Below, piece by piece: positions 1-8,839 of a stretch of DNA of 64,000 bases. Position numbers and translations under genes: made by a program. How positions within the stretch are numbered: the stretch's first letter is position 1; the number at the start of each line of letters is the position of its first letter. A model generated the notes under the pieces. That model was not told where the DNA came from. It ran no database searches and worked only from the letters and a program-made list of their open reading frames with translations. Source of the DNA: Polyangiaceae bacterium (GTDB taxonomy: Bacteria > Myxococcota_A > Polyangia > Polyangiales > Polyangiaceae); the NCBI GenBank assembly GCA_025936115.1, contig JAICTZ010000022.1:48786-112785 (forward strand). Direction: 5' to 3'.

Positions 1-1
1 C

Positions 2-604
2 ACGGGATCCGCGCTCGCCGCGGCGCAGGAAGGAGAGCCCGCGACGACCGGTGACGCACCGGCCGCAACAGAAGCGACACCGCCCGCGCCGGCCCCGGCA
101 GCCGCTGCAGTCGACACGAAGAGCCCAGTCGTAGCGGACGGCGCTCGCTTCCGCTTCGGAGTGGCGGGGGGCGTCGGGTTCTTCACGGCCGCAAGCGAGG
201 CCGGCAACGCCAAAGTGTCGTGCACGTATTTCGGTACCGACCTGCGCTTCGGAGTTCAGGTCAATGACCTGCTCGGCGTCTACGCGCAGCCGACGCTCGG
301 GTACTACTCCGCCAACGGCTCTGGGGGGCTCGCCGCGGGTGGGCTCCTCGGTTTGGCAGTCGCAGCGGACGTGACCTTCCTCGATCGATTCTTCGTCGGA
401 GCGGGGCTCGGTTACACCGTGTACAACAGCCCCGCGGGAATCAGTCCGCTCCTGCGCCTCGGTGGATATCCGATCATGAGCCGCAGCGACGTGAAGGCAC
501 GCCGCAAGGGGCTCATGCTGGGCGTGGATCTTCGCTTCACGAGCCTCGACGGGTTGAAGACGATCGTGATGCCGACGTTCAACGTCGGTTACGAAGCGTT
601 TTGA
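2..604 (+). CDS. Partial outer-membrane beta-barrel-like protein
   Basis: The reading frame is already open at the window edge, so the start codon lies upstream. The visible N-terminus reads like the end of a signal peptide (LAAAQ) followed by an Ala/Pro/Thr-rich linker of about 40 residues. The remainder alternates short hydrophobic and Gly/aromatic segments (for example the segments near bases 240-310 and 390-440), as in a small outer-membrane barrel. It ends with a TGA at 602-604. No family was recognised; the barrel assignment is inferred from composition. The next gene downstream has a similar architecture. Confidence 0.6.
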   Translation, partial: TGSALAAAQEGEPATTGDAPAATEATPPAPAPAAAAVDTKSPVVADGARFRFGVAGGVGFFTAASEAGNAKVSCTYFGTDLRFGVQVNDLLGVYAQPTLGYYSANGSGGLAAGGLLGLAVAADVTFLDRFFVGAGLGYTVYNSPAGISPLLRLGGYPIMSRSDVKARRKGLMLGVDLRFTSLDGLKTIVMPTFNVGYEAF

Positions 605-826
605 CAGCGAGCTCGGCGGGACCTCGCTCGCCCCCAGGCGCGGCTATTTACAGACTTCAGCCGCGCTTCGGCGGTTCTTGTAGGATAACCGGCTACGTCT
701 GAGCGAGCGTGTGCTGCGCCGTCTACAGCAGTGTGCGCTTTTCGCGTCACCCCGCGTCCAGGGGCTCTTGTTCCGCGAGAATTCCTGCATGCAGACGCCG
801 GCACGAGGGTTGCGTTTGCATCGACC

Positions 827-1558
827 ATGCGCGTCGGATCCCGTGCGAGCCACCATCTAAGGCCCTTGCTGGCAGCCGTGCTCCCGGTTGCGCTGGGTCT
901 CGTCGCGCCGACAGCCCACGCCGAGGTAGCGCGCGCCGAATTAGCCCGCGCCGAGGTCCCCCACGCTGACGGCGTGACGCCGGTCGCGAGAAACGACGGC
1001 TCTCCCGCAGCCGCCGCCGTGGCAACCGAACCACCACCGACGGACGTGACGGTCGGCCTCGGCGTCGGCGCGATGACGGAAGGCGCTCTCGTCGAGACGA
1101 GCGTCCTAGTTCGCCTTCATCACATTGACCTCGGGTTCGATGCGGGGGGCGGAGGCCTGTTCATTGGGCTGGCGTCGGTGGGCGCGTTGGCGGGAGTTGG
1201 CTTTCGCAGCCCTTCGGGCGTTCGCTTCGATCTGCTCGCGAATGCGGGCGTGCGCTCGTACTCGGGTTGGGGTGGAAACTTTTTGAGTGACGACCCAGGC
1301 GCGTCCGCCACCCTGCCCTACGCGGGTGGCAAATTCCGGCTCTCATACCTCTTCGGTCACCGCAAGGGGCACTTCACGCTCGGAGGAGAGTTCGGCGTGG
1401 ATACCGATCTCGGGCGCAAGCGGGTGCAATACGACTACCAAGAAACGGACTTCCTCTTCGACGATGGGACCAGCATCCAGCACGGCGACCAAACCGTCGG
1501 AGGCACTCGCGCGACTTTCGTCGTGCTCCTCGGGGGAACGATCGACATGGGACGCTGA
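827..1558 (+). CDS. Secreted outer-membrane beta-barrel-like protein
   Basis: A 243-residue protein when started at the ATG at 827. This start puts a good signal peptide first: basic MRVGSR, hydrophobic LLAAVLPVALGLVAP, then THA-E as a cleavage site. A longer frame begins at 731 but would bury the signal peptide, so it was not used. An Ala/Glu-rich repeat (ARAE, HAD) and linker follow. The rest is Gly-rich with alternating aromatic/polar strands (FDAGGGGLFIGLASVG; YLFGHRKGHFTLGGEFG), typical of a small barrel. It ends in a short hydrophobic strand (VVLLGGTIDMGR) like a final barrel strand. Function unknown; it may be related to the partial gene before it. Confidence 0.65.
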   Translation: MRVGSRASHHLRPLLAAVLPVALGLVAPTAHAEVARAELARAEVPHADGVTPVARNDGSPAAAAVATEPPPTDVTVGLGVGAMTEGALVETSVLVRLHHIDLGFDAGGGGLFIGLASVGALAGVGFRSPSGVRFDLLANAGVRSYSGWGGNFLSDDPGASATLPYAGGKFRLSYLFGHRKGHFTLGGEFGVDTDLGRKRVQYDYQETDFLFDDGTSIQHGDQTVGGTRATFVVLLGGTIDMGR

Positions 1559-1674
1559 AGAGACGAGCGCTCGCGGCTTGCGACCGGCGTTCGTGGACGC
1601 CGATTTCGTCCGAGTACGAGAACGGCTGCTTGATGGTGGGCAGGACGACAGTCTGGTCGTATGATCAACGACTG

Positions 1675-2340
1675 ATGCAATGGTGGTGGCTGCCGATCGT
1701 AAGCGCCGCGTGCGCTTGCGGAGGACGCGAGCTTTCGCGCCGCCCGGCTACGACGCTAGGAAGTGGCGGGGCTCTGGCCTCTGGAGCGGGCGCGGGCGCG
1801 GGCGGCAATGCGGGAGGCAATCGAGGTCTCGGGGGCGCGGGGGGCGCTGGAGACGCATGCAGTCCGGCGAGCCCGAACGGCGGCGCGCCGAGCAGCATCG
1901 GGTGCTTCGCGGGGACAGACGAAGGCTGGGTGCAGGTGCCCTGTCTCTGTGACCTGTGGCTGAAGAATACGACGCCCGACACACTCGCCGTGAACTTGAC
2001 GCTGAGCTTCGCGGGGACGCTGCCAGCGTCCGCCGACGCGCCCGCACCCGAGCTCGATCTCCATGACCCAGACTCGACATTTTTCGCGGTGTGGTCAGAG
2101 CAGGCTGCCGCGGGCGCGCCGATCACGGTGGTGCGGTCCGACGACACCACAGCGGTGTGGTTGTTTGCCGCGAGCGTGGTGCTCGGGCCGGTGATTTTAC
2201 CAGCCTGTGGCTTCGTCACCGGCACCGCGTTCATGAACGGCACGGGCGGTGCGCTCGGCATGCACGCCGACTTCGTCGATGTGAACGGCCGCGTGGTACT
2301 GACCAGCGACGGCAGTTGCTTGGTCCCGCCGCATCTCTAA
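1675..2340 (+). CDS. Putative lipoprotein with Gly/Ala-rich linker
   Basis: Start chosen at the ATG at 1675, giving MQWWWLPIVSAACACGG, a short signal peptide with a Cys-containing lipobox-like end (SAAC). The frame also opens at 1630, but that extension is charged and unlike a signal peptide. A Gly/Ala/Ser-rich spacer (about residues 30-60) precedes a roughly 150-residue domain with several Cys and beta-rich patterning ending in CLVPPHL. The linker-plus-domain layout matches several other lipoproteins in this window (6.0, 12.0, 13.5, 40.5 kb). The domain itself was not recognised. Confidence 0.6.
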   Translation: MQWWWLPIVSAACACGGRELSRRPATTLGSGGALASGAGAGAGGNAGGNRGLGGAGGAGDACSPASPNGGAPSSIGCFAGTDEGWVQVPCLCDLWLKNTTPDTLAVNLTLSFAGTLPASADAPAPELDLHDPDSTFFAVWSEQAAAGAPITVVRSDDTTAVWLFAASVVLGPVILPACGFVTGTAFMNGTGGALGMHADFVDVNGRVVLTSDGSCLVPPHL

Positions 2341-2457
2341 GCGCCCGCCCAAGCTCGACGGGTTCGCTGCCAAACGGCCGATACGGCACTGGCGGCATCG
2401 GCGCGATCTCGGCAAATGGCACGGCTCTCGCACGTCAAGCCACCAAGGAGCCTTCTC

Positions 2458-2769
2458 ATGCAGGTAAACGTCGGCCATCTCGAACGCTGGGGCCGCGCTG
2501 CCCTCGGCGGCGTTCTCATCGCGGGCAGCGTCAGGGCAATCAGGCGAAAGCGCCACACTGCGGCAGCCGCGCTTGGTGCAACCGGCGCCGTGCTGCTGGA
2601 GACCGCGATCACGCGCGTGTGCCCGCTGAACGCCTTACTCGGAATCGGCTCGCACGTTCGCCCGTCCCGATCACAAGAACGAGCGGGCGCACTCGGGACG
2701 CACCGCGACTTCGCCCACCGCTGGTCGAGTCTGAGCACGACGCCTTCCAGGCAGGAACGGCCGCTATAG
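2458..2769 (+). CDS. DUF2892-like small membrane protein
   Basis: A 103-residue protein. The ATG at 2458 has an AAGGAG Shine-Dalgarno at 2445-2450, which decides the start. The N-terminus MQVNVGHLERWGRAALGG matches the DUF2892 (YgaP-type inner-membrane) pattern of VNVG, a conserved Arg and a Gly-rich helix. A second hydrophobic segment (AAAALGATGAVLLET) is followed by TRVCPLNALLGI, also typical of the family (a CP motif near the end). The C-terminal 40 residues are extra and polar. Function of the family is not established; it sits in the inner membrane. Confidence 0.7.
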   Translation: MQVNVGHLERWGRAALGGVLIAGSVRAIRRKRHTAAAALGATGAVLLETAITRVCPLNALLGIGSHVRPSRSQERAGALGTHRDFAHRWSSLSTTPSRQERPL

Positions 2770-2773
2770 TGCG

Positions 2774-4477
2774 CTAGCCGCCCGCCCGCCGTTGCAAATC
2801 GACCGCGGTCCCCAAAAACTCGCGCAGCTCCTCGAGTTCGTGCTCCGGCGTTCTCGTCAGGCACACGCACGCGACCCCGAGTGCCCGGCCGCCCGCTTCG
2901 AGCGGGAGCGCCACGATCACGCGCCCGCCGTTCTCGAGCAGCGGATGCTTGGACAGCTGCGACAGCGGCGTCGGTTCGACGGCTTGGACGCGCGCCCGCG
3001 GACCGAAGCCGAAGAGGAGGCGCGCGCCGGCGCTGGAATTGGCGGGCTCGTTCAGCGCGACGACGGCGCAAGCGTCGATGCCGAAGTCGGGCAAGCGCTC
3101 GGCGAGGACGCGCGAGAGCTCCGCGGAACCCGAGAACAGCACCGCGCGCAGGGCGCTTTGGAGCGTGCGCTCGAGCTCGCGCGCGGTGCGAACGCGATGG
3201 CCGCTCGCTTGTTCGCTCCAGGTGCTGGCGAGGACGCGCGCGTCGTGCAGAGCATCCTCGAGTTTGTCGCGTGCGTCCGGCGCGTCAGTGACGCACGGCA
3301 AGGATTGCCGCCTGAGCGCGGTCAAGACCTCTTGCACGACGCTGCCCTCCACGGCCGTGCGCTCGAGTTTTTGCAGCATGTGCTCGAACGCGCGGTAGAA
3401 GGAGGAAGTGCGGGTCGAGCGGAGCTCGACGAGCAGCGCGTCGAGTAGGCGGCTCTCCCAGCCCGAGCCGGCTGCGCCGAGACGACCGGCGGCGGCGCGC
3501 GCCATTTCCGCGAGGATGGCTTGGCGTCGCTGCATGAAGGAGCTCTCGACGCCGCGACCGGGCGTGAGCGTGACGCTCGCAGCGAGCCCGAGACCGGTGT
3601 TCGCGCAGCCGCAGGAGGCGCGCGGGACGAGCTTGGTCGGCAGCGAGCCAGAGCCGAAGGGGCGTCTTTGGGCGAGCGCGACGACACCCTCGACGGCTCG
3701 CCGCCCGAGGAGCTCGGTGGGTTGGCTCGTGGTGGTGAGCGCAGGGCGCGCGAAGCGTGCGGACTCGACGTCGTCGAAGCCGACGACGGCGATCTCGTCG
3801 GGGACTTCGACGTGACGGCGCGCGAGCTCGCCGAGCGCGCCGAGCGCCATGTAATCGTTGGCCGCAACGATGGCGTCGATCGCGCCGCGCGCGAGCCGTC
3901 GCTGGTCGAGCAGCGTGGCCACGGCGTTCACGCCGCTCGATTTCAAGAAGTCGCCCTCGGTCGTCAGCGCCGGCTCGAAGTCGAGGCCCACTTCGGCGAG
4001 GGCGATCCGGTACGCTTCGAAGCGCGTATTCGCCTCCACACTCGCGGCGGGACCGCGGATGAACGCGATGCGCCGGCGCTCGTGCTTTTGCGCCAGGTGC
4101 AGCACGAGCTCACGAATGCCGCCCGCGTTGTCCACCTCGAGCACGACCTTGCCGGCGACCGTAACTCCGACGCAGCACAGCGGCAGGCCCGCGAAACGTT
4201 CGAGCCACGTCTCGAGCAACGCAGGACCGACGGCACTGCCGATCACGCTCGTGACCGCGACCACTCCGCTCACGGTCTGCGCGTTGACCAGCTCGAAAGC
4301 GAGATTGCGCGCCGCTCGCGCCGGCACGGGATCGCCTACTCTGCCGCCGGCCACACACAGGACCGACACACCGAGATCGCGAGCCGCCGACAGTGCACCG
4401 CGGACGACGGCGACTTGATACTCATCGTCGAGCCGGTCGACGAGCAAGGCGATGGGCAGAAGCGGGCTCGATGGCAC
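2774..4477 (-). CDS. LacI-type periplasmic-binding-domain sensor with GAF-like C-terminus
   Basis: A 567-residue protein with a GTG start. Residues about 1-290 follow the LacI/GalR ligand-binding fold: ALLVDRLDDEYQVAVVRGA, a VAVTSVIGSA stretch, DAIVAANDYMALGAL and AVVGFDDVESARFARPALTTTSQP. There is no N-terminal helix-turn-helix, so it is not a LacI repressor. A helical middle follows (about 320-430, AMLQKLERTAVEG-like). The last ~120 residues look like a GAF fold (LPDFGIDACAVVALNEP, VIVALPLEAGGRALGVACV). In related myxobacterial and cyanobacterial proteins this sensor usually feeds a kinase or GGDEF domain; here the protein stops after the GAF-like part. It may bind a sugar or nucleoside in the cytosol and act through a partner. 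Encoded convergently to the DUF2892 gene. Confidence 0.75.
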   Translation of the reverse strand: MPSSPLLPIALLVDRLDDEYQVAVVRGALSAARDLGVSVLCVAGGRVGDPVPARAARNLAFELVNAQTVSGVVAVTSVIGSAVGPALLETWLERFAGLPLCCVGVTVAGKVVLEVDNAGGIRELVLHLAQKHERRRIAFIRGPAASVEANTRFEAYRIALAEVGLDFEPALTTEGDFLKSSGVNAVATLLDQRRLARGAIDAIVAANDYMALGALGELARRHVEVPDEIAVVGFDDVESARFARPALTTTSQPTELLGRRAVEGVVALAQRRPFGSGSLPTKLVPRASCGCANTGLGLAASVTLTPGRGVESSFMQRRQAILAEMARAAAGRLGAAGSGWESRLLDALLVELRSTRTSSFYRAFEHMLQKLERTAVEGSVVQEVLTALRRQSLPCVTDAPDARDKLEDALHDARVLASTWSEQASGHRVRTARELERTLQSALRAVLFSGSAELSRVLAERLPDFGIDACAVVALNEPANSSAGARLLFGFGPRARVQAVEPTPLSQLSKHPLLENGGRVIVALPLEAGGRALGVACVCLTRTPEHELEELREFLGTAVDLQRRAGG

Positions 4478-4598
4478 CCACTAGGTATGTACGGCGCCGG
4501 AGAACGAGACGCCACGCGCGTATGCGCCTACATCGGCGCCGTCGGATTTTCACGCGCTCGAGAAGCGCGCAACCGATTGTCCCTACGGTGCGCGGCCC

Positions 4599-5768
4599 TT
4601 ATTTCGTCCAATCGAACCCGTCAATGTCGCGATACGACATGGCGCGGCCCGCGTTCGTCGTGAAGGTTTCGGCGCCGCCGTGCAAGACGATGCGCGTCCG
4701 CATGTCCGGAATTAGTGTCGCGACGGCTTGCAGGGGACCGAACGCTTCGAGCGGGACAGTCGCACCACTCTTCACCTCGACGCCCGTGATTTCGCTGCCG
4801 CGCTCAATGAGCACGTCCACCTCGAGACCGTGAGCATCACGAAAGAAAGACAGCTTCGCTGGTCGGCCGGAGTTCTGGTGCGCCTTCAGAATCTCCGAGA
4901 TGACCCAAGACTCGAAGATGGCTCCGCGCAGTGGATGGAGCCGAAGCTCATCCGGGGTTCGAATGCCCAGCAAATAGCAAGCAACGCCACTGTCGAGCAG
5001 GTGAAGCTTCGGCGTCTTGACGAGACGCTTGCCCAGGTTGCGGTGGAACGGCGGCAGGCGCACGGCGAGGTAGCTGGCCTCGAGGACGCCAAGCCAGCTC
5101 TTGGCCGTGTTGTGGGTGATCCCCACGTCGCTGCCGAGCTGTGAGAGGTTGAGCAGCTGGCCCGTGCGTGTGGCCGACAGCCGAAGGAATGTCTGAAACG
5201 CGAGCAGGTCGCCGATGTTGAGCGCCTGGCGTACGTCGCGCTCGACGTACGTCGCCACGTAGCTGGCGAGCCATTCGACGGGCTCCTCGCCACGGTCGAA
5301 GAGCGGCGGGTACCCACCTCGAAAGAGTACAGCGAATAAATCGTCTTCGAGCCAGCCGGCGGCGCGAAGTTCCGCCACGCTGAAAGGCAACAGCTCGAGC
5401 AGCGCACTGCGCCCGGCGAGCGACTGCGAAACGTTCGACAAGAGCAGCAAATTTTGCGAGCCGGTGAGGATCCAACGGCCACGCTGGCGGCGCGCATCGA
5501 CGTCCACCTGAATGTACGAGAGGAGCTCCGGGGCGCGCTGAACTTCGTCCAGCACGGCGCCGTCGGGGAAGCTGTCCAGAAACCCGCGCGGATCGCTGAT
5601 GGCACGCTGCCGCACATCCGGCGCCTCGAGGTTCGCATACGGCTTCTTGGCAAAAGTGCTGCGAACGAGCGTCGTCTTTCCGGATTGGCGTGGCCCCGTC
5701 AAGACGACCACGGGCGACACCCGAGCCCGGCGTTCGAGCACGGGGCGGATCGAGCGTTCGACGGCCAC
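4599..5768 (-). CDS. AAA_14/DUF4143 ATP-binding protein
   Basis: A 389-residue protein of normal family length. The N-terminal ATPase has a Walker A (GPRQSGKTTL), a Walker B (GAVLDEVQR) and the family signature ILTGSQNLLL. The C-terminal DUF4143 domain includes LPPFHRNLGKRLVKTPKLH and LLDSGVACYLLGI, and ends with the PD-(D/E)xK-like stretch (HGLEVDVLIERGSEITGVEVKSG split across residues 320-345). Family members are patchily distributed and often horizontally acquired; their role is unknown. GTG start. A 13-bp perfect inverted repeat lies 21 bp upstream of the start, suggesting local regulation. Confidence 0.88.
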   Translation of the reverse strand: MAVERSIRPVLERRARVSPVVVLTGPRQSGKTTLVRSTFAKKPYANLEAPDVRQRAISDPRGFLDSFPDGAVLDEVQRAPELLSYIQVDVDARRQRGRWILTGSQNLLLLSNVSQSLAGRSALLELLPFSVAELRAAGWLEDDLFAVLFRGGYPPLFDRGEEPVEWLASYVATYVERDVRQALNIGDLLAFQTFLRLSATRTGQLLNLSQLGSDVGITHNTAKSWLGVLEASYLAVRLPPFHRNLGKRLVKTPKLHLLDSGVACYLLGIRTPDELRLHPLRGAIFESWVISEILKAHQNSGRPAKLSFFRDAHGLEVDVLIERGSEITGVEVKSGATVPLEAFGPLQAVATLIPDMRTRIVLHGGAETFTTNAGRAMSYRDIDGFDWTK

Positions 5769-5788
5769 GCACGTACGCTAGCCGTTTT

Positions 5789-5821
5789 CGGCTAATTGTC
5801 AATCCGAATGACAATTAGCCG
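5789..5821. promoter_or_regulatory. Perfect 13-bp inverted repeat (operator-like)
   Basis: Arms 5789-5801 (CGGCTAATTGTCA) and 5809-5821 (TGACAATTAGCCG) are exact reverse complements with a 7-nt spacer. The arms are AT-rich against a GC-rich background. The site is 21 bp upstream of the GTG of the AAA/DUF4143 gene and 10 bp from the 3' end of the neighbouring lipoprotein gene. It is most simply an operator for a dimeric regulator, possibly also acting as a shared terminator stem; no T-tract follows on either strand. Confidence 0.6.
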
Positions 5822-5830
5822 AGCGACGAG

Positions 5831-6571
5831 TCAGTCCCGCGCGGCGCATCGGTGCCGCCGGACCCCGGCGTGCCCCCCAAATCCGCCGCCGAGGACGGGC
5901 TCACGCTGCCGCGAGCAAAGCCCGCAGGCACGGCCATACGACTCGTCGAGACCTTGGCGCGCGACGGCGCGGGCTTCGGCACAGGTGACGCGTCCGTGCG
6001 CGTGCCACACGGTTTCGTCCACGCCGTAGTCGACGACGGGCATAGCGAGCACGTGAGCGCTCGCCACCTCGAAGGCGTTGCGGATCGAGGCGTGCTCTTC
6101 GAGCGCGTCCTTGAGCCACGACTCCGCTAGAAATTCCGCCGTGCGCGCGTGTGCAATCGCGACTGGCGGCATGACGCGTGTCCAGTCCTCGCGCTCTCGA
6201 GGCTCGGCCGAGCGCATGTCGCTGCCCACCAGGAACGGGCGCCGCACCGTGGCGCATTGTGGCCACCGCTGACAGAAACCGTCGTTGCCAGCGACGCCGC
6301 TGCCTGCCGTGCCGCCGACGCCGCCGCTGCCTGACATGCCTGCAGCGCCCCCACTACCCGCAACCGCGCCCGAGCCCGCCCTCCCGCCGGAGCCGCTCGA
6401 CACGCCCGCATGGCCACCGCCCATGCCACCGCGCCCGCTCGCACCTCCGACCTCCGCTCCAGCCCCGCCAGTGCCGTCATCACCGGCCGCTCCCGCGCCC
6501 GCCCCTTTGCCCGCGTGCCCCGGAGCGGGTCCCGTGTCGTCATCGGAGCTGCTGCCGCAGGCGGTGAGCAT
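5831..6571 (-). CDS. Gly/Ala-rich putative lipoprotein, possible degenerate ferritin-like domain
   Basis: A 246-residue frame beginning MLTACGSSSDDD, which contains a lipobox (LTAC) but almost no signal peptide before it. In-frame upstream codons reach a stop 15 codons back without another start, so the true N-terminus may be lost or frameshifted. A roughly 75-residue Gly/Ser/Ala linker follows. The C-terminal part has WLKDALEEHASIRNAFE, resembling the first helix of the ferritin-like domain found on many myxobacterial lipoproteins (EEHAS with a following Phe), but the second helix (expected DE-x2-HAR) is only weakly visible as DETVWHAHGR. Either divergent or damaged. Confidence 0.5.
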   Translation of the reverse strand: MLTACGSSSDDDTGPAPGHAGKGAGAGAAGDDGTGGAGAEVGGASGRGGMGGGHAGVSSGSGGRAGSGAVAGSGGAAGMSGSGGVGGTAGSGVAGNDGFCQRWPQCATVRRPFLVGSDMRSAEPREREDWTRVMPPVAIAHARTAEFLAESWLKDALEEHASIRNAFEVASAHVLAMPVVDYGVDETVWHAHGRVTCAEARAVARQGLDESYGRACGLCSRQREPVLGGGFGGHAGVRRHRCAARD

Positions 6572-6667
6572 GAGTGGGCCGACCGCGTGCTCAGCAGCCC
6601 CGCCACTCGGCCATCACGACAATCTGCGGTGGTCAGGCGGTTCGTAGCTGCCTATCCTCCGCCGCCC

Positions 6668-7834
6668 GTGCACCCATCCCATGTCCGTTCGAATGACGCT
6701 TTGTTGGAGGTGGTCCAGCGCCTGAACGACGTCGACGAGATTTGCCTCGATTGCGAGTTTCAGGGCGAGGGCCGTTACTTCCCGAAGCTCTACTTGGTGC
6801 AGTTGGCGTTCGGCACGGAGTGCGTGGCCATCGACCCGCAGCGCGTGAACCTCGGGTTGCTCGCCTCGAGCTTCGAATCGGAAGGCGTTCGGAAGGTGCT
6901 GCACGACGGCCGGCAAGATCTGCCGCTCCTCGCCAAAGCAGCAGCCACGACTGCGTTTCGCAGCGTGTTCGATACGCAGATCGCAGCCGCGTTCGCCGGC
7001 TACGGCGGCAGCGTCGGCTACGGGGCGCTGGTTTCGGACGTGTGCGGCGTCGAGCTCGACAAGTCGCTCCAGGTGAGTGATTGGACGCGCGAGCTTTCCG
7101 ACCAGCAGATCGAGTACGCGCTCGATGACGTGCGGTACCTGCCGGAAGTCTCCGCGACGCTGCGCACCAGGCTTGCGGCGAGCGGGCGGCTGGCTTGGGT
7201 GCTCGAAGCGTGCGCGGAGGCCGTCCGGCGTGCGCTCACGAAACGCGACCCGGAAAAGCTCTATCGGCGTGTGGGCTCAAGCGGGCGCCTCAACAGTGAG
7301 CAACTCGGAGTTCTGCGCGAAGTTGCCAAGTGGCGCGAGCGCGTCGCCGAAGCCATCGACAAGCCCGTGCCGACCGTCGCGAGCGACCTCGCGCTCAAGT
7401 CGCTCGCGCTCCAGCCCCCGTCGGATCTGCGTTCGCTCGAACGAGTGCGCGGCTTGGGTGCCGGCCGCAATCAACCGTGGGCGCGCGAGCTCTTGGAAGC
7501 CGTCGCGCTCGGCAGAACGAAGCCGGAGCCCGTGCCGTTCGTGCAGCGCGATCAAGAACCGTTGCTCGAAGGGCTCACTTCGGTTCTGGGTCTCGCGCGG
7601 CGGTTCGTGGCCGTGAGGCAGGGCATCGCCGGCGAGCTCCTCGTCAATCAGGCAGAGCTGCGCGCGCTGGCGGAGTGGCAACTTGGCGGCCGCGCGGGCG
7701 AGCCCGACGTCGAGGTTCTGGGCGGTTGGCGTCGACCCGTGATTGGCGAGCTCCTGCTCGAGGTGCTCTCGGGCGAGGTGGCGTTTCGTATCGATCCCGC
7801 GGCGCCCGGCGGGACCGACATCGTCAGGCGCTGA
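6668..7834 (+). CDS. rnd: Ribonuclease D-like 3'-5' exonuclease
   Basis: Residues about 10-180 (from the GTG at 6668) form a DEDD exonuclease. Exo I is CLDCEF (D and E), exo II KVLHDGRQDLPLL (D), exo III YALDDVRYL (Y and D). An HRDC-like helical region follows (LREVAKWRERVAEAIDKPVPTV ... LALQPPSD), as in RNase D, which trims tRNA and other RNA 3' ends. The long frame upstream (to 6410) is compositionally odd and overlaps the lipoprotein on the other strand, so it was not used; a GTG at 6629 is an alternative start. No clear Shine-Dalgarno is visible for either. About 388 residues, normal for RNase D. Confidence 0.85.
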   Translation: MHPSHVRSNDALLEVVQRLNDVDEICLDCEFQGEGRYFPKLYLVQLAFGTECVAIDPQRVNLGLLASSFESEGVRKVLHDGRQDLPLLAKAAATTAFRSVFDTQIAAAFAGYGGSVGYGALVSDVCGVELDKSLQVSDWTRELSDQQIEYALDDVRYLPEVSATLRTRLAASGRLAWVLEACAEAVRRALTKRDPEKLYRRVGSSGRLNSEQLGVLREVAKWRERVAEAIDKPVPTVASDLALKSLALQPPSDLRSLERVRGLGAGRNQPWARELLEAVALGRTKPEPVPFVQRDQEPLLEGLTSVLGLARRFVAVRQGIAGELLVNQAELRALAEWQLGGRAGEPDVEVLGGWRRPVIGELLLEVLSGEVAFRIDPAAPGGTDIVRR

Positions 7835-7845
7835 CGCCGCCGGCA

Positions 7846-8751
7846 CTACGCGAACGCGCGCTTCGCACTTTCGAACACGCGCTCGCGCGCCCAGCGATGC
7901 GCGGGATCGGTTTGGAAACGCTCGTGCCAGCAGAGGCTCAAGCGCACGGGCGGGAGGCGTAACGGCGCTTCGCGCGTGGTGAGCCTGAGCTGCGCGGCCG
8001 CTTCGTTCACGAGCGGGATCGGCGCGTTCATCAGCAGGTCCGAGGTCGCGACGACGAGCAGTCCGGCCAAGAACGAGGGAGCCTCGAGCGCCACGCGCCG
8101 GCGCAGGCCGCGCCGCGACAGCTCCACTTCGACGGTGTTGATCCGCTCGTTTCCGAGTCGCTGGATGACGTGAGGGTACGCGAGCCAACGTGCGATGGTG
8201 AGCGGACGCCGGAGCGCGGGATGTCCGCGTCGACCGACGACGCCGAAGCGCGCCTCACCGAGAGGGCGCGTGATGATGGGGCCCTCGACGAGCTGCGCCG
8301 GCGCGATGGCGAGAACCGGGCGCCCCTCTGCGAGCGCGTTCGAGAGCGCGGGCACGATGGGCGAGAGCTGAACGTCCACGAACGGCGACTCGGCGACGAG
8401 GGCCGCGACGAGGCGCGGCGCGAGCGGCGCCAAGAGATCCGGCATCGCGATCGAGACCGCATAACGAGTCACGCTCGGATCGAACGGCTGCAGGGGAGCC
8501 ACCACGGCCTCGAGGGCGCGCAGGGCGTCGCGCAGCGGCACGGCGATGGCCTCGGCGCGCGGCGTCGGCAGGAGCCTGCCGGCAGCGCGCGTGAACAGCG
8601 GATCCTTGAGCGTCTCCCGCAGCCGCGCCAAGCGGTGACTCATCGAGGACTGCGTGATCCCGAGGCGCTTGGCCGCTCGGGTCACGTGGCGCTCCTCGAG
8701 CAGGTAGTGAAGCGCGACGAGGTTCTCGGCGTCGAGGTCGTTGAGCGCCAT
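7846..8751 (-). CDS. LysR-family transcriptional regulator
   Basis: 301 residues, typical LysR length. The N-terminal winged HTH reads LVALHYLLEERHVTRAAKRLGITQSSMSHRLARLRE (conserved AA-x2-L-x3-QS-x-S-x-R-L pattern). The C-terminal domain is a substrate-binding fold with DLLAPLAPRL and WHERFQTDPAHRWARE near the end, as in the PhcA/NodD-like branch. It is divergent from the SDR-DoxX pair, the usual arrangement for a LysR controlling its neighbours. The intergenic region carries a short dyad GATG-N11-CATC at 8768-8786 that could be part of its site. Confidence 0.9.
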   Translation of the reverse strand: MALNDLDAENLVALHYLLEERHVTRAAKRLGITQSSMSHRLARLRETLKDPLFTRAAGRLLPTPRAEAIAVPLRDALRALEAVVAPLQPFDPSVTRYAVSIAMPDLLAPLAPRLVAALVAESPFVDVQLSPIVPALSNALAEGRPVLAIAPAQLVEGPIITRPLGEARFGVVGRRGHPALRRPLTIARWLAYPHVIQRLGNERINTVEVELSRRGLRRRVALEAPSFLAGLLVVATSDLLMNAPIPLVNEAAAQLRLTTREAPLRLPPVRLSLCWHERFQTDPAHRWARERVFESAKRAFA

Positions 8752-8839
8752 TATCGAAGCTTACCATGATGCATGTGCAAAACATCGATTGGAACAATGA
8801 TGGGTGAAGCCGCACGCTCTCTTTACCCAAGGAGAATGC

